A DNA stretch of 59,671 nucleotides from Ferruginibacter sp. (GTDB lineage: Bacteria > Bacteroidota > Bacteroidia > Chitinophagales > Chitinophagaceae), in NCBI GenBank assembly GCA_025362235.1, contig JANYGZ010000009.1:1-59671 (forward strand), read 5' to 3'. Positions 28,698-38,126 of the stretch are shown piece by piece. The notes under the pieces were generated by a model, which was given only the letters and a program-made list of their open reading frames with translations, had not been told where the DNA came from and did no database searches. Position 1 is the first letter of the stretch. Each line of letters starts with the position of its first letter. The translations under genes were made by a program, and so were the position numbers.

Positions 28698-28810
28698 TTA
28701 ATAACTTATTATAGTTACTCCCTGCTGGCGTTTCGAACAGACGAACACTTTTTGAGCCATGTGGGAAATGTTCAAAAAAGAGAATAGCTCTTTTTCGGGC
28801 GGCAAAGGTA
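28698..28810 (-). promoter_or_regulatory. rpmI-rplT promoter and structured leader
   Basis: TACCTTTG (28810-28803, minus strand) is a perfect -7 box. The predicted transcript begins almost directly with hairpin AAAAAGAG-CUAUU-CUCUUUUU (28775-28795) running into a U-run, then a second possible stem GAACA...UGUUC. This could be an attenuator or an L20-type autoregulatory leader. No family match can be confirmed by eye. Confidence 0.45.
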
Positions 28811-28908
28811 AGAAAAAAAACTATATATAAGTGCTTATTTACAATCAATTCTATTTTGCCATATAAAAAGAGAACCCATCGTTTCCCTTTTTATACAAAT
28901 ATGCTTTA

Positions 28909-29490
28909 TTAATTTTTAGGTTTTTTCTGACTTTTAGGTGCAAACATAACCAACATTCTTTTGCCTTCCATTTTGGGCATTCCTTCCAATGCCCCAACAT
29001 CTTTTAAACGGTCTGCAAATTTCAATAAAAGTAATTCGCCTCTTTCTTTAAACATAATGGCACGGCCTTTAAACTGAACATGAGCCTTTACTTTATTGCC
29101 ATCCTGCAAAAACTTTTCTGCATGTTTACATTTAAACTCAAAATCGTGGTCATCTGTATTGGGCGTAAAACGAACTTCTTTAACCTCGCTGGTTTTAGAT
29201 TTCGCTTTCATCTCTTTTTTCTTCTTCTTCTCATCGTACAAAAATTTATTGTAATCGATGATTTTACATACTGGTGGCGTAGCGCCCGGAGAAATTTCTA
29301 CTAAATCTAATTGTTGGTCCTGTGCCATTTTTTGTGCATCGGCGAAGGAGTAAATGCCAGGTTCGATGTTTTCACCTACAAGCCGTACTTCGGGTACTCT
29401 TATCATGTGATTGGTACGGTGTTCCTGTTGTTGTTCTTTTTTAAAACGGGGGTTAAATGCGCCTCTTGGGGCTCTTGGTGGAAATGCCAT
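28909..29490 (-). CDS. infC: Translation initiation factor IF-3
   Basis: IF-3 binds the 30S subunit and checks start codons. In 193 residues the N-domain (about 25-100) has the MIRVPEVRLVGENIEPGIYSFADAQ block, and the C-domain shows KVKAHVQFKGRAIMFKERGELLL. The N-terminal Arg/Pro-rich extension before MIRVPEV is longer than in E. coli. It starts at an ATG rather than the AUU of E. coli, so that autoregulation is not evident. It lies 67 bases after thrS. Confidence 0.97.
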   Translation of the reverse strand: MAFPPRAPRGAFNPRFKKEQQQEHRTNHMIRVPEVRLVGENIEPGIYSFADAQKMAQDQQLDLVEISPGATPPVCKIIDYNKFLYDEKKKKKEMKAKSKTSEVKEVRFTPNTDDHDFEFKCKHAEKFLQDGNKVKAHVQFKGRAIMFKERGELLLLKFADRLKDVGALEGMPKMEGKRMLVMFAPKSQKKPKN

Positions 29491-29557
29491 TAATTGATTT
29501 TATGTTTAAAATGTTGGGCAGCTGCCCGGGTTTTGATTTAAAGTTAATAAATATTTT

Positions 29558-31498
29558 CTATTCGAATGCGCTTTTACTTTTTACTTCCTGGTTTACCAGT
29601 TCAATAAATTCTGCTACAGATTGTACGCCAATATCTCCTTTGCCCTGCCTGCGTACCGCCACTTTGCCTTCATTCATTTCTTTCTCGCCTATTACCAGCA
29701 TTAAAGGTATTTTTGCTAATTCTGTATCCCGTATCTTTTTCCCTATTTTTTCGTTACGGTCGTCTACCTCTGCACGAATATCTGCATTTTTCAATTGTTG
29801 TGCCACATTTTCTGTATAAGGCAAAAATTTATCGCTGATTGGTAATAATTTTACTTGTGTGGGTGCAAGCCATAAAGGAAACTTACCTGCACAATGTTCA
29901 ATTAATACCGCAATAAAACGTTCCATGCTGCCAAAAGGCGCACGGTGAATCATTACAGGCCTGTGTTTGGCATTGTCTTCCCCGATATAAGTAAGGTCAA
30001 AACGCTCCGGCAAATTATAATCTACCTGTATGGTGCCTAATTGCCATTTGCGGCCAATGGCATCCCTAACCATAAAATCTAACTTAGGGCCATAAAAAGC
30101 GGCTTCATCATATTCTATAACAGTTGTCAAACCTTTTTCTACAGAAGCTTCAATAATGGCCTGTTCAGCCAGTTCCCAATTTTCATCGGTACCCATATAT
30201 TTTTCCCTGTCGGTTTTATGCCTTAACGATATCTGTGCTGTGTAATCTGTAAAACTTAAAGATTTAAAAACATATAGCACCAGGTCTATCACTTTTTTAA
30301 ACTCATCCTTTACCTGGTGAGGCATACAAAATAAATGTGCATCATCCTGGGTAAAGCCCCTTACCCTTGTAAGGCCATGTAATTCGCCATGCTGTTCATA
30401 CCGATATACAGTGCCAAATTCGGCTAAACGTAATGGCAAATCTTTATAACTGCGTGGAGAGGTTTTATAAATTTCACAATGGTGTGGACAGTTCATGGGT
30501 TTTAAAAAAAACTCTTCTCCTTCCTGTGGTGTTTTGATGGGCTGAAAACTATCCTTACCATATTTTTCATAATGGCCTGAAGTAACATATAAATTTTTAT
30601 GCCCAATATGTGGTGTTATAACAGGAAGATAGCCACTTTCTACCTGGGCCTTTTGTAAAAACTGTTGTAACCTTTCCCTTAACATAGCACCTTTGGGTAA
30701 CCACAAAGGCAGGCCCATACCTACTTTTTCTGAAAAGGCAAACAGTTCCAGCTCTTTCCCCAATTTACGGTGATCACGTTTTTTTGCTTCTTCCAGCAAT
30801 ACTAGGTATTCATCCAGTTCTTTGGCAGAAGGAAATGTAACGCCATAAATACGGGTAAGCATTTTATTTTTATCATCACCCTTCCAATAAGCACCGGCTA
30901 TATTAGTCAGTTTTATTCCCTTTATAAAACCTGTGTTAGGAATATGTGGACCACGGCAGAGATCTGTAAAATTACCTTGAGTGTATAAAGTTATTCCGCC
31001 ATCTTCCAGGTTGCTTAAAAGATCTAATTTATATTCATCCCCTTTTTGGGTAAACAAATTAACCGCATCTGCTTTGGAAATTTCTTTTCGCAAAAATGGA
31101 TTGCTTTGTTTTGCCAGTTCTATCATTTTTATTTCCAGCTTTCGCAGGTCTTCTTCAGCGATAGAATTATCTCCCAAATCAACATCATAATAAAAACCAG
31201 TTTCTAAAGGAGGCCCAACCCAAAACTTTACGCCTGGAAACATAGACTCAATTGCTTCTGCCATTAAATGTGCAGATGAATGCCAAAAAACAGATTTGCC
31301 GTTGATATCGTTCCATGTTAATAATTGCAGCGTAGCATCTGTATCAATCGGCCTTGCCGCATCCCAAATATGCCCGTTAACACCTGCTGCCAGCACCTTC
31401 CTGGCCAGTCCTTCACTGATAGATTTAGCAATATCCATTGCAGAAACACCTGCCTCATATTCTCTTACTGCACCATCCGGTAATGTAATTTTTATCAT
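29558..31498 (-). CDS. thrS: Threonyl-tRNA synthetase
   Basis: A class II aminoacyl-tRNA synthetase of 646 residues. It has an N-terminal TGS domain (1 to about 60), an editing domain with the [10 protein letters not shown] zinc-type motif (about 75-85), class II motif 2 ([28 protein letters not shown]), the catalytic-zinc Cys in [10 protein letters not shown], motif 3 near [11 protein letters not shown], and a C-terminal anticodon-binding domain. It heads the thrS-infC transcript. A TAAATTTG box lies at 31528-31535. Confidence 0.98.
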   Translation of the reverse strand: MIKITLPDGAVREYEAGVSAMDIAKSISEGLARKVLAAGVNGHIWDAARPIDTDATLQLLTWNDINGKSVFWHSSAHLMAEAIESMFPGVKFWVGPPLETGFYYDVDLGDNSIAEEDLRKLEIKMIELAKQSNPFLRKEISKADAVNLFTQKGDEYKLDLLSNLEDGGITLYTQGNFTDLCRGPHIPNTGFIKGIKLTNIAGAYWKGDDKNKMLTRIYGVTFPSAKELDEYLVLLEEAKKRDHRKLGKELELFAFSEKVGMGLPLWLPKGAMLRERLQQFLQKAQVESGYLPVITPHIGHKNLYVTSGHYEKYGKDSFQPIKTPQEGEEFFLKPMNCPHHCEIYKTSPRSYKDLPLRLAEFGTVYRYEQHGELHGLTRVRGFTQDDAHLFCMPHQVKDEFKKVIDLVLYVFKSLSFTDYTAQISLRHKTDREKYMGTDENWELAEQAIIEASVEKGLTTVIEYDEAAFYGPKLDFMVRDAIGRKWQLGTIQVDYNLPERFDLTYIGEDNAKHRPVMIHRAPFGSMERFIAVLIEHCAGKFPLWLAPTQVKLLPISDKFLPYTENVAQQLKNADIRAEVDDRNEKIGKKIRDTELAKIPLMLVIGEKEMNEGKVAVRRQGKGDIGVQSVAEFIELVNQEVKSKSAFE

Positions 31499-31527
31499 AT
31501 TTACTTAGCTTCATTCTTTTAAGTTTG

Positions 31528-31535
31528 CAAATTTA
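31528..31535 (-). promoter_or_regulatory. -7 box upstream of thrS
   Basis: TAAATTTG on the minus strand matches TAnnTTTG exactly and is followed by C, about 30 bases before the thrS ATG. A TATCTTTG box facing the other way lies at 31570-31577 and may serve the divergent gene at 31674. Confidence 0.5.
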
Positions 31536-31673
31536 ACGAACTATTAGCTAAGGAAGCGCATATCTAAAATATCTTTGTATTGCATTGAGAATAGAAAGGA
31601 TTTCTTTCTTTCAAAACCAGGGTAATGAAATTTTATAATTAGGGTTAAAGCAATTAAACAATAAATTGATGAG

Positions 31674-32768
31674 ATGAAAAAAAATTTACTGATTGTTTTA
31701 ATAATGCTGCTGATTAACAATATCAGTATTGCACAAAAAATAAATGGGCAATGGCGGGGCTTTTTTAACAGTAAAGGAGATATTGTTTTATCTGGTGGCG
31801 AAAATACAGAGTATGTGCTGGAAATTGAGATCAAAGATTCAAATATAACAGGTTATTCATACACTTATTTTCAAGATAGAAAGTATTATGTAATCTGTTC
31901 TTTAACTGGTACCTATTATAAAAGCACAAAAAGTATGAGGGTTACAGAAACCGCCAAGGTTAAAGGATCTACACCCTTAAATTGGAGCGATTGTCTTCAA
32001 ACACATATTTTAACTTATCAAAAACAAGGTGATACAGAAGAGATGAAAGGAAGCTGGAGAACTGCACCCGGGCAATTAGGGGATTGTGGAACCGGTGTTA
32101 CAACCCTAACCCGTAGAACACTTAGCAAGGATCTTTCTTCTTTTAATAAACCAAATACAAATACACCGTTTTCCAGCCCCAAACCTGCTGCAAAAACACA
32201 TGTCCTTTCTGATAAAAATAAAAGTGTAAGTTCTGCTGCCCCAGTTACTAAAACCAAACCTCCTGTAAAACAAAACAAAACTGTAACACCTCCAGTAGCA
32301 AAAAATAATCCTGTACACAAAACTGAGGCGTTGCCTAAAATTATGCCGGACAAAATTATTGCGGACATAAAAAAACAAAATGAAATAGTTCCGGTTATTA
32401 CAGAAATGGGTTTTGAAAAAAGGGGCAGTGAAATTTTAAAGACCATTGAAATTACCAACGAAAATTTTATGGTAACACTATACGATAATGGTGCTGTTGA
32501 CGGGGATAGCATTTCACTTTTTTACAACGGCAAACTTATATTGTCGCACAAAATGCTAAGTGAAAAGCCAATCAGTTTAACCCTGGATGCAACTACAAAC
32601 CATGCTGTTAACGAACTGACGATGTACGCTGAAAATTTGGGAACAATACCACCCAATACCGCACTAATGGTTGTTACAGATGGTGATAGCCGTTATGAAG
32701 TACGCATTTCATCCGACCTTAAAAAAAGCGGCACAATCCGTTTTATACATAAGACTAAAACAGAATAA
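31674..32768 (+). CDS. Exported protein of unknown function with low-complexity linker
   Basis: A 364-residue protein without a recognised family. A signal peptide covers residues 1-20 (MKKNLLIVLIMLLINNISIA). Residues about 21-145 start with INGQWRGFFNS, a lipocalin/calycin-like opening, and have strands with several Cys. A Thr/Pro/Lys-rich linker (about 155-225) follows. The C-terminal 125 residues (TIEITNENFMVTLYDNGAVDGDSISLFYNGK to IRFIHKTK) look like a compact beta domain. It ends 6 bases before the convergent TonB receptor, with no terminator hairpin between them. Confidence 0.6.
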   Translation: MKKNLLIVLIMLLINNISIAQKINGQWRGFFNSKGDIVLSGGENTEYVLEIEIKDSNITGYSYTYFQDRKYYVICSLTGTYYKSTKSMRVTETAKVKGSTPLNWSDCLQTHILTYQKQGDTEEMKGSWRTAPGQLGDCGTGVTTLTRRTLSKDLSSFNKPNTNTPFSSPKPAAKTHVLSDKNKSVSSAAPVTKTKPPVKQNKTVTPPVAKNNPVHKTEALPKIMPDKIIADIKKQNEIVPVITEMGFEKRGSEILKTIEITNENFMVTLYDNGAVDGDSISLFYNGKLILSHKMLSEKPISLTLDATTNHAVNELTMYAENLGTIPPNTALMVVTDGDSRYEVRISSDLKKSGTIRFIHKTKTE

Positions 32769-32774
32769 CTGTCA

Positions 32775-35141
32775 TCAAAATTTAAAGTTCCAGGTAACGG
32801 AAGTAATTATCGGAAATATACTTACCTGCTTACCCTGCACTTGCAGTGTTCCATTATAAGCGCTGCCGGTTTGATCAAAATAAATAAAGTAAGGGTTCTT
32901 TCGGTTGTACACATTGTAAATACTAAATACCCATTCCGATTTCAAATTACGTGTTTCATTTCTTTTTGGTGAATAAGTAGCTGCTAAATCAAGGCGGTGA
33001 TAAGGGGGTAAACGGTATTCATTTATACGGCTATATTCCTGTGTCAATACACCATTTACCAGGTAAAAACGTTGCGGTAAAGTTGTAGCATTGCCGCTGG
33101 CATAAACAAAAACGGAAGAAAATTTCCAGCGGTTATTTAGTTGATACATTGCTACAACACTAATGTCATTTCTTCTATCGTACTTTGCCGGATAAGTTTC
33201 TCCTGAGTTTAGTTTTGGGAATTTTCTCCATACCCAGCTTAAAGTATACCCCACCCACCCTGTTAACCTGCCTCTTGATTTATTGACAAAAAATTCACTT
33301 CCATAGCTCCAGCCCTTACCGAAAGTGAAAAAATTTTCAGTATCCTCCAGTGTATTAGGAGTGTAGCCTTCCTGGTACTCAATTTGGTTCTGAATGCTTT
33401 TGTAATACAACTCTACAGAAGTTTCAAACATATTATCGCTAAAGTTTTTAAACAGGCCTGCAGCATATAACCAGCTTTGCTGGGGGCTTACCTTATAGGT
33501 ACTTGGCACCCACAAATCTGTAGGCAAAGTAGTAGCGGAATTACTTACCAAATGTATGTATTGCAAATTTCTTGTTACAGAACCCTTAACAGAAGTTTCA
33601 TCGTTTATACCATAGCGTATTGTAAACCTTGGCTCAAAACCGCCGTAGTTTTTTACAACCTGGCCAGCGTTGTATACAGTGCTGTCTAACCGGTTGCCAT
33701 TAGCATCTGTTGTATAAATATTATATGGCCCGGTTTGCTGAAATAAACTATATCGTAATCCTGCACTTATTTTTATTTTGTTGCTTACATCCCAGTCATC
33801 CTGCACATATAATGCTGCTTCTCTCGCATATTTGGCCTGAGCATTTTGAGGTGCAAACACTACGCTATCCTGCGTTCCGCTCACTACTGAAGGGGTAAAT
33901 TTGTGATAGGTAAATAATCCTCCGAATTTTATTTTATGCCCGGCAAAAGGATATAAATCAAAATCCTGCTTTATAGTTTCATCCCGTATACCCGAAGCTA
34001 ATTTAATTTTAAAGTTACTTTGGGCAGCCTCGAAACTAAAATTATAATTATTAAAAATAAGGGAAGTATTGCCAAAAAGCTTTTTACTGAAAATATGGTT
34101 ATAGCGTACGGTACCAGTTGAATTGCCCCAGGGAATAGCTACAGCAAGGCTTCTTTTTCCATTTACAAAATTAAATACATCCCTGCCGAAATAACCACTT
34201 ATATACAAGCGGTCTTTATCAGAAAAACGATAGTTCACTTTTGCATTTACATCATAAAAATAATAACTGGAGCCATAAAACTGGGCGCTCCTTTTTATGA
34301 AAGGTTTTGTTAGTGCATCAATGTAGGTTCGCCTTGCAGAAATAATAAAAGAAGCTTTGTTTTTTTTGATAGGGCCCTGTATTGAAATCCGTGAAGCAAT
34401 CAATCCTAATCCACCTTCAACCTGGAATTTTTTATCATTTCCTTCCTTCATGGAAATATCCAATACACTTGACAAGCGCCCGCCATATTGTGCAGGCATT
34501 CCTCCTTTTATTAAGGAAACATTTTTAATGGCATCTGAGTTAAAAATAGAAAAGAATCCAAATAAATGACCCGTGTTATATACTATTGCATCATCCAGTA
34601 AAATAAGATTTTGATCCGGGCCGCCGCCACGCACATATAAGCCTGCACTTCCTTCGCCGGCGTTACGAACACCTGGCAGCAATTGAATTGTTTTTAATAA
34701 ATCGGCTTCGCCTAAAAAAGCTGGAAGGGCTTTTATTTGATCAATAGGTAATACAAACTTCCCCATTTGTGCATTCTTGATATTGCCATCTGTTTTTTTG
34801 GAAGCTATTACCAGTTCCTGCATAGCGCCTTTTGTCGACAGGTCAAAATCAAGCTTTTGATCTCCATCCAGTTTTACTTCTTTTAATTTGGCCTGGTAAC
34901 CCGTATAAGAACAAAGCAGTTCGTAATTTCCTTCTAATAATGTTATTGAGTAAAACCCATACTGATTACTTGTAATTCCTTTTGTATTTCCTTTAACCGT
35001 AATGGTGGCACCAATTAACGTTTCTCCGTTTTGTGCATCCTTGGCATAACCACTAATGGTAAATTTTTTTTGTGCCGAAACAAAAAAGCAAATCAGCATA
35101 AAAAAAAATAAACATACCTGTACTTTCAGAATTTTTACCAA
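32775..35141 (-). CDS. TonB-dependent outer-membrane receptor
   Basis: A 788-residue transporter. A signal peptide (about 1-24) is followed by a carboxypeptidase-regulatory-like domain (about 25-110: FTISGYAKDAQNGETLIGATI). The plug domain (about 120-230) contains LPGVRNAGEGSAGLYVRGGGPDQNLILLDDAIVYN and GGMPAQYGGRLSSVLDI. The 22-strand barrel fills the rest and ends in a terminal Phe. There is no SusD partner, so glycan uptake is not indicated. A DUF3347 protein lies just upstream on the same strand (53-base gap). The ligand is unknown. Confidence 0.92.
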   Translation of the reverse strand: MVKILKVQVCLFFFMLICFFVSAQKKFTISGYAKDAQNGETLIGATITVKGNTKGITSNQYGFYSITLLEGNYELLCSYTGYQAKLKEVKLDGDQKLDFDLSTKGAMQELVIASKKTDGNIKNAQMGKFVLPIDQIKALPAFLGEADLLKTIQLLPGVRNAGEGSAGLYVRGGGPDQNLILLDDAIVYNTGHLFGFFSIFNSDAIKNVSLIKGGMPAQYGGRLSSVLDISMKEGNDKKFQVEGGLGLIASRISIQGPIKKNKASFIISARRTYIDALTKPFIKRSAQFYGSSYYFYDVNAKVNYRFSDKDRLYISGYFGRDVFNFVNGKRSLAVAIPWGNSTGTVRYNHIFSKKLFGNTSLIFNNYNFSFEAAQSNFKIKLASGIRDETIKQDFDLYPFAGHKIKFGGLFTYHKFTPSVVSGTQDSVVFAPQNAQAKYAREAALYVQDDWDVSNKIKISAGLRYSLFQQTGPYNIYTTDANGNRLDSTVYNAGQVVKNYGGFEPRFTIRYGINDETSVKGSVTRNLQYIHLVSNSATTLPTDLWVPSTYKVSPQQSWLYAAGLFKNFSDNMFETSVELYYKSIQNQIEYQEGYTPNTLEDTENFFTFGKGWSYGSEFFVNKSRGRLTGWVGYTLSWVWRKFPKLNSGETYPAKYDRRNDISVVAMYQLNNRWKFSSVFVYASGNATTLPQRFYLVNGVLTQEYSRINEYRLPPYHRLDLAATYSPKRNETRNLKSEWVFSIYNVYNRKNPYFIYFDQTGSAYNGTLQVQGKQVSIFPIITSVTWNFKF

Positions 35142-35194
35142 AATGTCTTTTTCAATTTAGGGATTAACGGATTTTTATTGGAGTAATATTGTTT

Positions 35195-35803
35195 TCACTG
35201 CGCTTTAATACTGTCTTTTACTTCGCCGCAATGCAGCATCGTAGCTTTATACTCCGGATTTTTTTTGCCCAGGTATGGATTTATTATTTCTTCAGTATTG
35301 CTTATCCAGTTAGCTTCTTTTCCTTCCCCAAATGCCATTGGGCAATTTTGCCAATACAAAGTTTCGCCTTCATAATGAATCGTTTTTAGCAAGGGATAAA
35401 TGCTTTCGCTCACCATTCTAAAATCATGTCTCATTTCGGTTATGTCGGTTTGTTTTAACAGGCTTTCAGCATTTATTTTTATGTCAGCTAACTGCATTAC
35501 TGCGCTTTCAGCAATACCGCTCGAATCTTTATTCAATTCACTCAATTGAATGCTATCTGTTGTTATAAGAAATTTTTTAGCTGCGTTCTTTGCCTGCAAA
35601 GTATCTGCCTCCACAAAAGCCGTTTTCAATTCAAAATAAGCATTCATCATTTTGTCGATACTATTATTAAAAACCATAGAATGCATACTGGTTGCTATTG
35701 GTTTTTCTTTTACCTCCGCCACACCAGCCTCTGTTCTGAATTTAAACCAGTAAATACTAAAGCCAACCAAAAAAAACAGAAGTATCAATGCTATCCTTTT
35801 CAT
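35195..35803 (-). CDS. DUF3347 domain-containing exported protein
   Basis: A 202-residue protein with an N-terminal membrane anchor or signal (about 1-20, RIALILLFFLVGFSIYW). The helical DUF3347 domain follows. Its C-terminal signature WQNCPMAFGEGKEANWISN with ATMLHCG provides Cys, Met and His residues that in related proteins are thought to bind metal. A TAGCTTTG -7 box lies at 35818-35825 upstream. Its position before the TonB receptor suggests a shared transcript, possibly in metal handling (inference). Confidence 0.8.
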   Translation of the reverse strand: MKRIALILLFFLVGFSIYWFKFRTEAGVAEVKEKPIATSMHSMVFNNSIDKMMNAYFELKTAFVEADTLQAKNAAKKFLITTDSIQLSELNKDSSGIAESAVMQLADIKINAESLLKQTDITEMRHDFRMVSESIYPLLKTIHYEGETLYWQNCPMAFGEGKEANWISNTEEIINPYLGKKNPEYKATMLHCGEVKDSIKAQ

Positions 35804-35866
35804 GTATAAAATTTTTGCAAAGCTAAGTTATAACATCAAAATCTTTAAATAGTTTGCCGATTGAAT

Positions 35867-35874
35867 TACTTTTG
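35867..35874 (+). promoter_or_regulatory. -7 box upstream of the ABC-F gene
   Basis: TACTTTTG matches TAnnTTTG exactly, is followed by CACCC, and lies 43 bases before the ATG at 35918. Confidence 0.5.
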
Positions 35875-35917
35875 CACCCAGACAGGGACTCAATAATGAA
35901 AATTTTTATATACATCT

Positions 35918-37897
35918 ATGCTTTTAGGATTACAAAATGTGACGTTTGAATTTGGCGCCAGAACTATTGTTGAAGATGCCACATGGCATATACAACCCAA
36001 TGAGCGTATTGCTTTAATTGGGTATAATGGTACAGGTAAATCTACTTTATTAAAAGTGCTCACCAGGCAATATTTACCAAATAAAGGAACCGTTGAACAA
36101 GGCAAGGAAACTACCATCGGTTTTTTGCACCAGGACCTGTTAAGTTTTGATACAGAAGATTCAATTTTAGAAGTTGCCATGGGTGCTTTTGAAAGAGTAA
36201 AAGAACTGGAAAAAGAAATTGAAGCTATCGGGCTTGAGCTTGAAAAAACAGGCGACGAAACACTGGCGCATGATTATAGTGAAAAACTACATGAATTAGA
36301 AGTATTAGGTGGTTATGATATCCATCATAAAACAGAGGAAATTTTACAAGGGCTTGGCTTTACAAACGAAAATTTACACAGGCCCTATAAATTATTTAGT
36401 GGAGGCTGGCGCATGCGGGTTTTGCTGGCAAAAATGATATTGATGCATCCCGATGTTTTATTATTGGATGAACCTACTAACCACCTTGATTTACCAAGTA
36501 TTGAATGGCTTGAAAAATATCTGCAACACTACCAGGGAGCGGTAGTGATGGTAAGCCATGACCGCTATTTTTTAGACAGGATGGTAAATAAGGTAGTAGA
36601 GTTATACCAGCAAAAATTACATTTTTATACCGGCAATTATACCTACTACGAAACGGAGAAAGCACTAAGGGTTGATATGCAGCAAAAGGCTTATGAAAAC
36701 CAGCAAGATTATATAAGGCAGAACGAACGTTTTGTAGAAAGGTTTAAAGCAAAAGCCAGCAAAGCCGCAGCAGCACAAAGTATTGTAAAGCGGCTTGAAA
36801 AATTAGAGCGCATAGAAAATGTTGAAATAGAAAGGCCAAATATGCGCATCAACTTTGCTGTAGATAAACAACCTGGAAGGGTTTTGTGTACTTTAAAACA
36901 TGTATCTAAAAGTTTTGGCGACCTCATAATTATGGAAGATACCGGGGCTGAGATAGACCGCGGTGATAAGATTGCATTGATTGGTGCAAACGGTAAAGGC
37001 AAATCTACTTTGCTAAGAGTTATTGTTGGCAGCGAAGCAATAACCGGCGAAAGAATCTGGGGACATAATGTAGAAGAATCTTTTTATGCACAGCACCAGC
37101 TGGAAGCCTTAAACATCAACAATAATGTATTGGACGAGATGCGGGAAAGCCGCAGTGGAAAAACCGATCTTGAATTAAGAAGTTTACTGGGTTGTTTTTT
37201 ATTTAGTGGTGATGATGTTGATAAAAAAATAAAAGTATTAAGCGGTGGTGAAAAAGCGAGGGTTGCGCTTGCAAAAACAATTGTAAGCAAAGCTAATTTT
37301 TTAATGCTGGACGAACCTACTAATCACCTTGATATACATTCTGTTGATTTGCTTATAGGCGCATTGAATAATTATGAAGGCAGTATTGTATTTGTAAGTC
37401 ACGACAGGCATTTTGTGAGCAAAATAGCCAATAAAATATGGGAAATTGAAGACCATAAAATTGTCGAATTTAAAGGCAGTTATGCAGAGTGGGAAGACTG
37501 GAAGGAAAGAAGAATAACTGCAGCTAAAAATGCAGAGCTTGTTGAAAAAAATACAGAGCAAAAAAATAATAAAGAAAAAATTGTTAAGAAAGAAATAGTA
37601 GCAGAAGTTTTACCAACAGTTACGCATCAACGCAGCCCTGTTGATAAAGATGTAAAAAAAGAATATCAAAAAAACAAAACCCGTTTTCAGCAAATAGAAG
37701 AAAAACTGGCTCAACTTAACCAGCGTAAAACATCCCTGGAAGCTTTAATGGCATCCCCTGATAATTATGCAGACAAAGATAAATTTCAGCAAACTGAGAA
37801 AGATTATAAATCAGTTACAGCAGAGCTTGCTGCTTTAAATAAAGAATACGAAACTGTATTTGAAAAAGTAATGGAACTTGAAGAAAAAATGGGATAG
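35918..37897 (+). CDS. ABC-F family ATPase (translation factor-like)
   Basis: A soluble 659-residue protein with two ABC cassettes and no membrane domain. Cassette 1 has Walker A GYNGTGKST (35-43), signature LFSGGWRMR and Walker B VLLLDEPTNHLD. Cassette 2 has GANGKGKST, VLSGGEKAR and LMLDEPTNHLD. A charged P-site-type linker lies between them. The C-terminal 110 residues (about 550-659) are a predicted coiled coil as in Uup-type members. ABC-F proteins act on the ribosome E-site or in antibiotic protection. Which subfamily this is cannot be decided by eye. Confidence 0.93.
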   Translation: MLLGLQNVTFEFGARTIVEDATWHIQPNERIALIGYNGTGKSTLLKVLTRQYLPNKGTVEQGKETTIGFLHQDLLSFDTEDSILEVAMGAFERVKELEKEIEAIGLELEKTGDETLAHDYSEKLHELEVLGGYDIHHKTEEILQGLGFTNENLHRPYKLFSGGWRMRVLLAKMILMHPDVLLLDEPTNHLDLPSIEWLEKYLQHYQGAVVMVSHDRYFLDRMVNKVVELYQQKLHFYTGNYTYYETEKALRVDMQQKAYENQQDYIRQNERFVERFKAKASKAAAAQSIVKRLEKLERIENVEIERPNMRINFAVDKQPGRVLCTLKHVSKSFGDLIIMEDTGAEIDRGDKIALIGANGKGKSTLLRVIVGSEAITGERIWGHNVEESFYAQHQLEALNINNNVLDEMRESRSGKTDLELRSLLGCFLFSGDDVDKKIKVLSGGEKARVALAKTIVSKANFLMLDEPTNHLDIHSVDLLIGALNNYEGSIVFVSHDRHFVSKIANKIWEIEDHKIVEFKGSYAEWEDWKERRITAAKNAELVEKNTEQKNNKEKIVKKEIVAEVLPTVTHQRSPVDKDVKKEYQKNKTRFQQIEEKLAQLNQRKTSLEALMASPDNYADKDKFQQTEKDYKSVTAELAALNKEYETVFEKVMELEEKMG

Positions 37898-37923
37898 ACT
37901 CTATAAAATACATTATTAAAATT

Positions 37924-37950
37924 CCCCGCTTATGCAGGGCATTTTTTTTT
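37924..37950 (+). terminator. Terminator of the ABC-F gene
   Basis: CCCC-GC and GC-AGGG pair with one mismatch around TTAT, followed by nine T residues. It lies 27 bases past the stop codon. Confidence 0.7.
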
Positions 37951-38072
37951 GTATTAGCATACAAGAACTGTGAACTATTTCTTTTGCAAACTCAGCACCA
38001 TTAACGTTAGTAATGAATATAAAACAATGTATTACTTATCATTGGTAACAATAGTAAAAATGTAAATAGTAA

Positions 38073-38106
38073 AAAAAATCCCCGGTTAAAACCGGGGATT
38101 TTTTAT
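38073..38106 (-). terminator. Terminator of the OmpA/TSP3 gene
   Basis: AAAAAATCCCCGGT and ACCGGGGATTTTTT form a perfect 14-bp stem with a TAAA loop. T-runs occur on both strands. It is 21 bases beyond the stop codon of the minus-strand OmpA gene. Confidence 0.9.
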
Positions 38107-38126
38107 CATGATTTTGAAATTTTTAA

